6,408 bases of DNA from Actinomycetota bacterium. GTDB taxonomy: Bacteria > Actinomycetota > Actinomycetes > S36-B12. Of the stretch, positions 1-4,875 are shown in pieces. The notes beneath the pieces are model-generated. The model was not told where the DNA came from and made no database searches. It worked only from the letters and a program-made list of their open reading frames with translations. Location: contig JAPLBU010000320.1 of NCBI GenBank assembly GCA_026392575.1, forward strand, positions 1 to 6,408. Direction: 5' to 3'. Made by a program: the position numbers and the translations under genes. Each line of letters starts with the position of its first letter. Position 1 is the first letter of the stretch.

Positions 1-345
1 CTGGTGGTGCTCACCCGGATGATCGAGCCGGGATCGCTGCACGGTGTGCGCACCTACTTCCCGGACCCCTGGCCCAAGGCCCGCCACCACAAGCGTCGGA
101 TCGTCCAGTCCGAGGTGCTCGACCTCGTCCACTCACGACTGCAGGTAGGCGGAAGCTGGCATCTCGCCACCGACTGGGTCGAATACGCCGACTGGATCCG
201 CACCTGCTTCGGCGAGCATCCCGGCTGGACCGGTGGTGTCATCGACCGGCCACCGTGGCGGCCGGTGACACGCTACGAGCGTCGCGCTCTCCACGACGGC
301 AGGATGATCACTGATCTGGTGTTCCGCACCGTCGCAGCCACCTGA
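1..345 (+). CDS. trmB: tRNA (guanine-N7-)-methyltransferase, C-terminal part (5' end outside window)
   Basis: This is the C-terminal 114 codons of TrmB, the SAM-dependent enzyme that makes N7-methylguanosine at position 46 in the variable loop of tRNAs. The reading frame is open to the first base, so the SAM-binding N-terminal half lies upstream and the GTG at position 4 is not the true start. The family signature YFPDPWPKARHHKRR is complete at about residues 19-33 of the visible part; its aspartate is the conserved active-site residue of the family. The C-terminal family signature also appears as VTRYERRALHDGR, followed by the usual closing ITDLVF. The stop TGA is at 343-345. A short GC-rich hairpin follows directly, and the next gene starts 33 bases later on the same strand. 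Nothing looks broken. Confidence 0.95.
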   Translation: MVVLTRMIEPGSLHGVRTYFPDPWPKARHHKRRIVQSEVLDLVHSRLQVGGSWHLATDWVEYADWIRTCFGEHPGWTGGVIDRPPWRPVTRYERRALHDGRMITDLVFRTVAAT

Positions 346-349
346 CGAC

Positions 350-364
350 CGGCCGAACCGGCCG
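350..364 (+). terminator. Possible hairpin terminator after trmB
   Basis: A perfect 6-bp stem, CGGCCG / CGGCCG, with the 3-base loop AAC sits 5 bases after the trmB stop. There is no T-tract, so it is at best a non-canonical terminator of the kind often proposed in high-GC Gram-positives. It could equally be a chance GC palindrome. Confidence 0.3.
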
Positions 365-366
365 AG

Positions 367-372
367 CACAAT
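367..372 (+). promoter_or_regulatory. Candidate -10 element for a leaderless aldo/keto reductase transcript
   Basis: CACAAT, a one-base variant of TANNNT, ends 6 bases before the ATG at 379. No Shine-Dalgarno sequence is visible just upstream of that ATG. This spacing would place the transcription start on the start codon, which is common in actinobacteria. No convincing -35 box is seen. Confidence 0.35.
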
Positions 373-378
373 GCGACC

Positions 379-1344
379 ATGACCTCAGGCCAGCCGAACG
401 CTCTCGCCCCCACTCGCGCCCTCGGCAGCACCGGCCTGGTGGTGTCCCCGCTCTGCCTCGGCGGCAATGTCTTCGGATGGACCGCCGACGAGACCCAGTC
501 CGTCGCGGTCATGGACGCCTACGCGTCCGCTGGCGGCAACTTCATCGACACCGCCGATGTCTACTCCGAGTGGATCCCCGGCAACACGGGCGGCGACTCC
601 GAGAAGGTCATCGGGGCCTGGCTGGCCGCGCGCGGCAACCGCGAGGACATGATCATCGCAACGAAGGTCGCCAAGATGTCCAGTGTGCGTGGCCTCGCCC
701 CCGACACGATCCGCACGGCGGTCGATGGCTCACTGTCGCGGCTGGGCACCGACTACATCGACTTCTACTACGCGCACGAGGACGACCCCTCGACACCCAT
801 CGAGGACACTCTCGGCGCATTCGACGAGCTCGTCCGCTCCGGCAAGGTGCGCCACATCGCGGCTTCCAACTTCACCGCTGACCGGCTGCGCGAGTCACTT
901 GCCATCTCTGCCGCCAACGGACTGTCGTCTTACGTCGCTATCCAGAACCACTACAACCTGATGGAGCGGACCGAGTACGAGGCGACGATCGAGCCGATCG
1001 TGGTCGAGCACGGCCTCGCGTCGCTGCCCTACTACTCGCTCGCGCGCGGCTTCCTCACCGGCAAGTACCGCCCGGGCGTCACGATCGACAGCCCGCGGGC
1101 GAAGGGTGCCGAGCCCTACATCGGTGAGCGGGGCGACCGGGTCCTCACCGCGCTGGAGCAGGTGGCTGCAGCGCATCACTGCCACATGGCACCCGTCGCC
1201 CTTGCCTGGCTGCTGACGCGACCCGGGCTCACCGCGCCGCTGGCGAGTGCCCGCAACCTCGAGCAGTTCGCCGACCTCGTCACGATGGGGACCCTCGACC
1301 TCACACCCGAGGAGATCGCCCTGCTCGACGCTGCCTCTGCCTGA
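379..1344 (+). CDS. Aldo/keto reductase family oxidoreductase
   Basis: A 321-residue NADPH-dependent (beta/alpha)8-barrel aldo/keto reductase of normal length, predicted cytosolic. The catalytic tetrad is visible: Asp57 (in NFIDTADVY), Tyr62, Lys96 (in IIATKV) and His133 (in FYYAHEDD). The segment RHIAASNF at about residues 158-165 is the usual substrate/cofactor-pocket strand of bacterial members. The C-terminal region near residues 292-305 (PLASARNLEQF) matches the NADPH 2'-phosphate-binding segment. Family members reduce aldehydes and ketones; the physiological substrate cannot be read from sequence. ATG 379 is chosen because the conserved RALGSTGLVVSPLCLGG start of the barrel lies just inside it and a -10-like hexamer sits 6 bases upstream. 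The gene converges on the small membrane-protein gene, whose stop is 20 bases away. Confidence 0.93.
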   Translation: MTSGQPNALAPTRALGSTGLVVSPLCLGGNVFGWTADETQSVAVMDAYASAGGNFIDTADVYSEWIPGNTGGDSEKVIGAWLAARGNREDMIIATKVAKMSSVRGLAPDTIRTAVDGSLSRLGTDYIDFYYAHEDDPSTPIEDTLGAFDELVRSGKVRHIAASNFTADRLRESLAISAANGLSSYVAIQNHYNLMERTEYEATIEPIVVEHGLASLPYYSLARGFLTGKYRPGVTIDSPRAKGAEPYIGERGDRVLTALEQVAAAHHCHMAPVALAWLLTRPGLTAPLASARNLEQFADLVTMGTLDLTPEEIALLDAASA

Positions 1345-1364
1345 CACGGATCAGGATCAGCCCC

Positions 1365-1649
1365 TCAAGCGGCGGACGGCTGGATGCGCTGCTGCGCGGC
1401 CCGGCTCGAGTAGCTGGCAATGTCGAGGATGAAGCCGAAGGCCACGACGAACCAGCCGATCGCTGACACTCCGCCCGTGGGTGCCCAGGCGGCCACGTAG
1501 GCGAGCGCCGTCCACGGCAGGAAGATCACGCCCAGCAACGGCCACCAGAAGTTCCCGGCGAACGCATCGGTGACCCTCTCCGTGAACAGCCAGACCCACA
1601 GGAAGGCCAGGCGCGGACCGAGGAAGCGCCCGCGGGGCCGAACCGGCAG
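1365..1649 (-). CDS. Small tryptophan-rich integral membrane protein, unknown function
   Basis: The minus-strand frame is open from the stop TGA (1365-1367) back to an in-frame stop at 1671-1673, about 101 codons. It reads as a plausible membrane protein: a short basic N-terminus (RPRGRFLG), a hydrophobic stretch LAFLWVWLF, a long one with FWWPLLGVIFLPW followed by TALAYVAAW, and a third, GWFVVAFGFILDIASY, ending in a polar tail. Codons are strongly GC-rich at third positions in this frame, which supports real coding. Two or three membrane segments are likely. The odd point is the start: no ATG, GTG or TTG precedes the first hydrophobic stretch. A CTG at 1647-1649 (94 residues) is the best candidate and has no clear ribosome-binding site. 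The layout resembles small actinobacterial membrane proteins with an FLPWT-like motif (from memory). No function is assigned. Confidence 0.72.
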   Translation of the reverse strand: MPVRPRGRFLGPRLAFLWVWLFTERVTDAFAGNFWWPLLGVIFLPWTALAYVAAWAPTGGVSAIGWFVVAFGFILDIASYSSRAAQQRIQPSAA

Positions 1650-1650
1650 A

Positions 1651-1656
1651 TAAGGT
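1651..1656 (+). promoter_or_regulatory. Candidate -10 box of a leaderless promoter for the HPt-response regulator operon
   Basis: TAAGGT fits the actinobacterial TANNNT consensus and ends 6 bases before the GTG at 1663, so transcription would begin at the start codon. There is no Shine-Dalgarno sequence between it and the GTG. No -35 box is recognised. It lies directly against the 5' end of the divergent small membrane-protein gene. Confidence 0.5.
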
Positions 1657-1662
1657 CGATTC

Positions 1663-1959
1663 GTGACAAATCAGGAGGCCGAATCGGAGGCCGTTCTTGC
1701 CTTCATCCGCGAGCGCCAGGCAGAGGTCCTCGGCGGGGCGATCAGCCAACTGTCCGAGTGCTCGATCGTCGACCTGCCGGCCGTCCTGCACAAGGCATCC
1801 GGGTCCGTCGGCTCCTATCAACTGGAGGAGGCGCATGCCCTCCTCGCCGAGCTCAGCGGGGTAGTGTCCGATCCCACCGCCACGCAGGCCGACATCGAGG
1901 AAGCCCGCGCACGCACGGTTGACGCCCTCCGGGTGACGGGGACGGGAGCACACGCATGA
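1663..1959 (+). CDS. Stand-alone HPt-like (histidine phosphotransfer) protein
   Basis: A 98-residue, mostly helical, acidic, soluble protein with no membrane segment. Residues 42-54 read LHKASGSVGSYQL. This fits the HPt signature, in which a phospho-accepting His is followed by Lys, by Gly-Ser at +4/+5 and by Gly at +7, so His43 is the predicted phosphorylation site. The preceding helix (about residues 10-40) and the following helices (LEEAHALLAEL at 54-64, and about 74-90) match the four-helix bundle layout of HPt domains. The length is typical of a single domain. GTG 1663 is chosen because a TANNNT -10 element lies 6 bases upstream. The stop overlaps the start of the response regulator gene as ATGA, so the two are almost certainly co-translated, and the regulator is the obvious partner. 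The HPt call rests on motif and context, not a search; an unrelated helical protein is possible. Confidence 0.68.
   Translation: MTNQEAESEAVLAFIRERQAEVLGGAISQLSECSIVDLPAVLHKASGSVGSYQLEEAHALLAELSGVVSDPTATQADIEEARARTVDALRVTGTGAHA
1944..1948 (+). promoter_or_regulatory. Ribosome-binding site of the response regulator gene
   Basis: GGGAG lies inside the 3' end of the HPt-like gene, 7 bases before the ATG at 1956. It supports that start and translational coupling through the ATGA overlap. Confidence 0.55.
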
Positions 1960-2636
1960 GCGAGACGATCCTCATCATCGACGACGCAGCGGATGTGCGC
2001 GATCTGCTGGACTTCTCGCTGAAGGATGCCGGCTACCGCGTCATTCAGGCGGAGTCCGGTCCTGCGGGTATCGAGGCCTACCACGCCCACCAGCCTGACC
2101 TGATCCTCCTGGACATCGGGTTGGGGTCGATGGACGGACTCGAGGTGTGCCGGCAACTGCGTGCCGTGACATCTGCCCCGATCATCTTCCTGACCTCCCG
2201 CGCCGACGAGGTCGACCAACTCGTCGGCTTCGCTACGGGCGGCGATGACTACGTGACCAAGCCGTTCTCGCCCAAGGTTGTCCTCGCCCGCGTCAGCTCC
2301 CTGCTGCGTCGTCAGCAACGCGGTGACGACGACGTCAAGACGAAGTTCCAGGTCGGACCGATCGCCCTCGACACCGAGTCCCGTCAGGCCACCCTCGACG
2401 GCGCCACCCTGGACCTGACCCGTACCGAGTTCGACCTCTTGACCGTGCTGATCGAGAATCCCACCCGAGTCATCACGCGCGAGATCCTGCTCGAGCGGGT
2501 GTGGGGCGAGTGGTACGGCGACACCCATGTCGTCGAGGTGCACATGTCGCGCCTGCGCAACAAGGTCAAGAAGGCCGGTGGGCCGTCGATCGGCACCGCG
2601 GTCCGCGGAGTGGGCTACCGCCTGGGGCTGGAGTAG
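1956..2636 (+). CDS. OmpR/PhoB-family response regulator (receiver + winged helix)
   Basis: A 226-residue cytosolic DNA-binding regulator of standard length. The receiver domain (about 3-118) has the acidic pair Asp9-Asp10, phospho-acceptor Asp53 (LILLDIG), Thr80 (FLTSRADE) and Lys102-Pro103 (YVTKPF), so it should be phosphorylatable. The C-terminal winged helix (about 130-226) shows the family landmarks DLTRTEFDLLTVL, REILLERVWG, the recognition-helix segment VVEVHMSRLRNKV and the closing VRGVGYRL. One deviation: the loop after Asp53 reads DIGLGSMDG, lacking the proline usually found at +4. Its start overlaps the end of the HPt-like gene and no histidine kinase is encoded nearby, so the HPt protein is the likely immediate phosphodonor. 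Targets are unknown; tandem repeats upstream of the cyclase gene are candidates. It converges on the pilin gene with 5 bases between the stops. Confidence 0.96.
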   Translation: MSETILIIDDAADVRDLLDFSLKDAGYRVIQAESGPAGIEAYHAHQPDLILLDIGLGSMDGLEVCRQLRAVTSAPIIFLTSRADEVDQLVGFATGGDDYVTKPFSPKVVLARVSSLLRRQQRGDDDVKTKFQVGPIALDTESRQATLDGATLDLTRTEFDLLTVLIENPTRVITREILLERVWGEWYGDTHVVEVHMSRLRNKVKKAGGPSIGTAVRGVGYRLGLE

Positions 2637-2641
2637 GCCGT

Positions 2642-3211
2642 TCAGGGGTTGTTGTAGATGGCGGTTGACAGGGACCCTTCGCCCACGGAGTTGACCGCAG
2701 CCACGCGCCAGCAGTTGTCGTGATCGTCGCCTGTGTTGAAAGGCGGCGTCACTGAACTAGCGACCGACGAGTAGCCGGTGGACGGGCACGAATTGCTGCT
2801 GCCCTCGTCCGCCCGATAGACGCTGTAACCCGTAATCGGGCTTCCGCCAGTGCTGGGCGCCGACCAATCAAGCACGGTTTTGCCGTTGTCTACGCTCGAA
2901 CTGCTCGCGCTCACACCCGATACCGTGCCCGGCACCGTAGCTGCAGGCGGTACCACGGGAGTGACGGCAGCAGCTGCCACCCCACCGAGGCTGGCCGCGG
3001 TCCGGCTGAAGATCCCAGATATGCGACCGCCCAGAAGGTTCACGCCGGCAAAGATGATGACCCCGACCAGAGCGATGATCAGTGCGTACTCGATCGCCGT
3101 GGCACCGCGATCGAAGCCCCTGCTCCGCGCGGTACCTGAATGGGGGGCGCAAGTCCGAGAGTCCGAAATTTCACTAACTGCGGGGTACATGCAGGCACCC
3201 GAGCACCTCAC
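2642..3211 (-). CDS. Flp-type pilin fused to a C-terminal fibronectin type III domain
   Basis: 189 residues from GTG 3211, or 182 from ATG 3190. A hydrophilic leader ends in FDRG, and the processing site RG/ATAIEYALI matches Flp prepilins: cleavage after Gly36, with Glu41 and Tyr42 at mature positions 5 and 6. The hydrophobic pilin helix covers about 43-61. A low-complexity Ala/Val/Pro/Thr linker (76-96) leads to a fibronectin type III domain (about 97-187). FN3 landmarks include VLDWSAPSTGGSPITGYSVYR and WRVAAVNSVGEGSLS. Two cysteines in the domain, Cys142 and Cys167, could form an extracellular disulfide. Flp pilins are normally only 50-80 residues, so the added domain is unusual and suggests an adhesive or exposed pilin. 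No tadA, tadB/C or prepilin peptidase gene lies in the window, so assembly would depend on genes elsewhere. The start is uncertain: GGAGG lies 12 bases before GTG 3211 and GAGGTG 13 bases before ATG 3190. Confidence 0.87.
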   Translation of the reverse strand: MRCSGACMYPAVSEISDSRTCAPHSGTARSRGFDRGATAIEYALIIALVGVIIFAGVNLLGGRISGIFSRTAASLGGVAAAAVTPVVPPAATVPGTVSGVSASSSSVDNGKTVLDWSAPSTGGSPITGYSVYRADEGSSNSCPSTGYSSVASSVTPPFNTGDDHDNCWRVAAVNSVGEGSLSTAIYNNP

Positions 3212-3247
3212 GAGACGCTCACGCCTCCGCCAGGGTCGGCAGCGTTC

Positions 3248-3289
3248 GCCCTCGGCCGATACTCGAACGTGACGGGCCTCGCCGAGGGC
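3248..3289. repeat. 9-bp inverted repeat in the pilin/cyclase intergenic region
   Basis: Arms GCCCTCGGC (3248-3256) and GCCGAGGGC (3281-3289) are perfect reverse complements separated by 24 bases. The right arm also forms a smaller palindrome, CCTCGCCGAGG (3277-3287). The repeat lies between two divergent genes, just upstream of the cyclase -10 box, so it may be an operator. A chance GC repeat cannot be excluded. Confidence 0.5.
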
Positions 3290-3299
3290 ACGCTAAACT
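3269..3299 (+). promoter_or_regulatory. Candidate sigma-70 type promoter of the diguanylate cyclase gene
   Basis: A -10 hexamer TAAACT (3294-3299) matches TANNNT. A weak -35-like GTGACG (3269-3274) precedes it with a 19-bp spacer. Transcription would start near 3306, giving a leader of about 30 bases. The -10 box overlaps the first unit of the tandem repeat, so a bound regulator could affect it directly. Confidence 0.4.
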
Positions 3300-3308
3300 A
3301 CGCCAAAC
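3290..3308 (+). promoter_or_regulatory. Tandem direct repeat ACGCYAAAC, possible response-regulator binding site
   Basis: ACGCTAAAC (3290-3298) and ACGCCAAAC (3300-3308) are the same 9-mer with one change, spaced exactly 10 bases apart. OmpR/PhoB-family dimers typically bind tandem half-sites about one helical turn apart. A regulator of that family is encoded only 650 bases away, so it is the natural candidate. The functional assignment is inferred. Confidence 0.42.
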
Positions 3309-3335
3309 GGTCAATCTGGACGGGGCACTTAAGCG

Positions 3336-4865
3336 ATGACGAGCACGACACGCAGATGCCTGTTCTGCCATAACGTCGACGCATCGCCCGCGGAAGTCAC
3401 CGACCGCTCGTGGGCGATGCGTTGCCATTCCTGCGGTGCCCAGGGTCCCGTGCGCCCCGACGCGGAAGCCGCGCGTGATGCGTGGACCTCGGCCGTGCAT
3501 GCGGAGGAGCTCCTGCGGACGGTCATCGACGAGTCACCCGACATCATCCTGATGAAGGACTGGGACGGGAAGTTCCTGCTGGGCAACCGTGCCCTCGCCC
3601 GGCTCTACGGCACAACGCCCGAGGATCTCGTCGGAGTCGACGACGGCGCCTTCAACCCCAATGAGGAGCAGGTCGCCTTCTACCTCGAGAACGTGCGCGG
3701 TGTCATGCGCAGCGGCGAGACCGAGATCGTCATGGAGGAGTCGACCGACGTCGAGACCGGCGAGACGCACTACTACCAGTCGATCAAGAGGCCGCTCATC
3801 GGCCCGGACGGCGAGCCGCGCATCCTCGTCATCGCCCACGACCTGACCGATCTGCAGCGCGCCAACCGAGTGATCCAGGACCGAGAGCGCAGCTACTCGT
3901 ATGCGATGGCGGCAGCGGGCGACGGCATCTGGGACTGGGACATCGTCAGCGACGTCGTGACCCACAATGCCAAGTGGATGGAGATGTTTGGCATCACGTC
4001 CGGGCAGCTCCAGCACCCGATCGGCGTGTTCACCGAAATCCTGCATCCCGACGACCGTGAGGACGTCCAGCGTGCGATCCGAGACGCCTTGACCGGGTCG
4101 GGCACCTACCAGCACGAGCACCGCATGGTGCGTGGCGATGGCACCATGGTGCACGTCTTCGACCGCGGACAGGTCGTCGAACGTGACGACGAGGGAAACC
4201 CGACCCGGATGGCGGGGGCGGTCCACGACATCACCGAGCGCATCCTGCACGAGCACCGCCTCCGCGTCATCACCGAGGCTCTGATCGACGCAAACGTGAG
4301 TCTGGAGAGCAAGGTCGAGGAGCGGACGAATGAACTGGCCCGCGCCAACTCCGAACTGCAGAACCTGGCCTGGCGAGATGCCCTCACGGGTCTGCCCAAC
4401 CGCCTCGCTGGCATGAACCACCTGGATGCCGAATTCGCGCGGCTGAACCGCAACGAGACCGGCACGTCGTCGATCCTGATGATGGACGTCGACCTGTTCA
4501 AGAAGATCAACGACACGTACGGGCACGGCGTGGGCGACGATGTCCTGACGCACATCGCCAGCACCATCACCGAGTCCCTCCGCGCTGGTGACTTCGTCGC
4601 TCGATTCGGCGGCGAGGAGTTCATGGCCCTCCTCCCCGACACCGACCTTGACGGCGCCGTCATCGTCGCCGAGAAGATCCGCGAAGCCGTCGAGGGCAGC
4701 GCTATCGACGCCGTCGGCACCGTCACCCTCAGCATCGGCGTCACCGTGGCGTCGTCGGCCGACGCGGAGATGGACATCGCCGTTCGACGAGCCGATACCG
4801 CCCTCTACGACGCCAAGCGATTGGGACGGAACCTGGTCGTCACCCGCAGCACGGATAGCGACTGA
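3336..4865 (+). CDS. Diguanylate cyclase: zinc ribbon - PAS - PAS - GGDEF
   Basis: A 509-residue soluble protein with no membrane segment. Residues 8-33 form a Cys4 zinc-ribbon-like module: CLFC (Cys8, Cys11) and CHSC (Cys30, Cys33), followed by GAQGPVRPDAEAARDAW. This resembles the restriction-alleviation (Lar) type of zinc ribbon. Two PAS domains follow, at about 57-172 and 186-303. A helical linker (about 304-343) then leads to the GGDEF domain, which opens with DALTGLPNR at 348-356. Active-site features are intact: metal-binding DVD (384-386), KINDTYGHGVGD (390-401) and GGEEF (425-429). The product-inhibition site RxxD is present as Arg416-Ala-Gly-Asp419. It should therefore make cyclic di-GMP from two GTP with feedback control, tuned by ligands of the PAS domains and perhaps by zinc or redox state. 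No EAL domain is present. ATG 3336 keeps both cysteine pairs; the ribosome-binding site is weak (GGACGGGG, 10 bases upstream). It is divergent from the pilin gene. Confidence 0.95.
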   Translation: MTSTTRRCLFCHNVDASPAEVTDRSWAMRCHSCGAQGPVRPDAEAARDAWTSAVHAEELLRTVIDESPDIILMKDWDGKFLLGNRALARLYGTTPEDLVGVDDGAFNPNEEQVAFYLENVRGVMRSGETEIVMEESTDVETGETHYYQSIKRPLIGPDGEPRILVIAHDLTDLQRANRVIQDRERSYSYAMAAAGDGIWDWDIVSDVVTHNAKWMEMFGITSGQLQHPIGVFTEILHPDDREDVQRAIRDALTGSGTYQHEHRMVRGDGTMVHVFDRGQVVERDDEGNPTRMAGAVHDITERILHEHRLRVITEALIDANVSLESKVEERTNELARANSELQNLAWRDALTGLPNRLAGMNHLDAEFARLNRNETGTSSILMMDVDLFKKINDTYGHGVGDDVLTHIASTITESLRAGDFVARFGGEEFMALLPDTDLDGAVIVAEKIREAVEGSAIDAVGTVTLSIGVTVASSADAEMDIAVRRADTALYDAKRLGRNLVVTRSTDSD

Positions 4866-4875
4866 CGGAGCGTCA
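4863..4875. terminator. Palindrome formed by two convergent stop codons
   Basis: TGACG-GAG-CGTCA is a perfect 5-bp inverted repeat with a 3-base loop. Its left end is the TGA stop of the cyclase gene and its right end, read on the minus strand, is the TGA stop of the enoyl-CoA hydratase gene. It could be a weak bidirectional terminator, but the stem is short and no T-tract follows. Confidence 0.28.

Noticed and set aside
895..1347. Minus-strand open frame of 150 codons opposite the aldo/keto reductase gene
   Set aside because: It is antisense to a gene with an intact catalytic tetrad and has no motif of its own.
1348..1360. GGATCAGGATCAG short direct repeat between the aldo/keto reductase and the small membrane-protein gene
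   Set aside because: Only two copies of a 6-base unit and no hairpin; too short to call a repeat or terminator.
1357..1953. Minus-strand open frame of 198 codons covering the HPt-like gene and the small membrane-protein gene
   Set aside because: It is in a different frame from the membrane-protein gene, has no recognisable motif and is arginine- and glycine-rich. It is best explained as a shadow of the two genes.
1818..2543. Minus-strand open frame of 241 codons opposite the response regulator
   Set aside because: The plus strand encodes an unmistakable receiver and winged helix here; the antisense product has no family features.
2850..3272. Plus-strand open frame of 140 codons opposite the pilin gene
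   Set aside because: The minus strand carries the Flp and FN3 motifs; this frame has none and runs across the intergenic promoter region.
3212..3335. Search for a c-di-GMP riboswitch or small RNA in the 124-base region between the pilin and cyclase genes
   Set aside because: No recognisable riboswitch core or terminator with a T-tract was seen; only promoter-like elements and the two repeats reported above.
3534..4553. Long minus-strand open frame (339 codons) opposite the diguanylate cyclase gene
   Set aside because: It lies wholly antisense to a gene with clear PAS and GGDEF motifs. Its translation is rich in Val, Asp, Arg and His with no recognisable motif, as expected for a GC-bias shadow.
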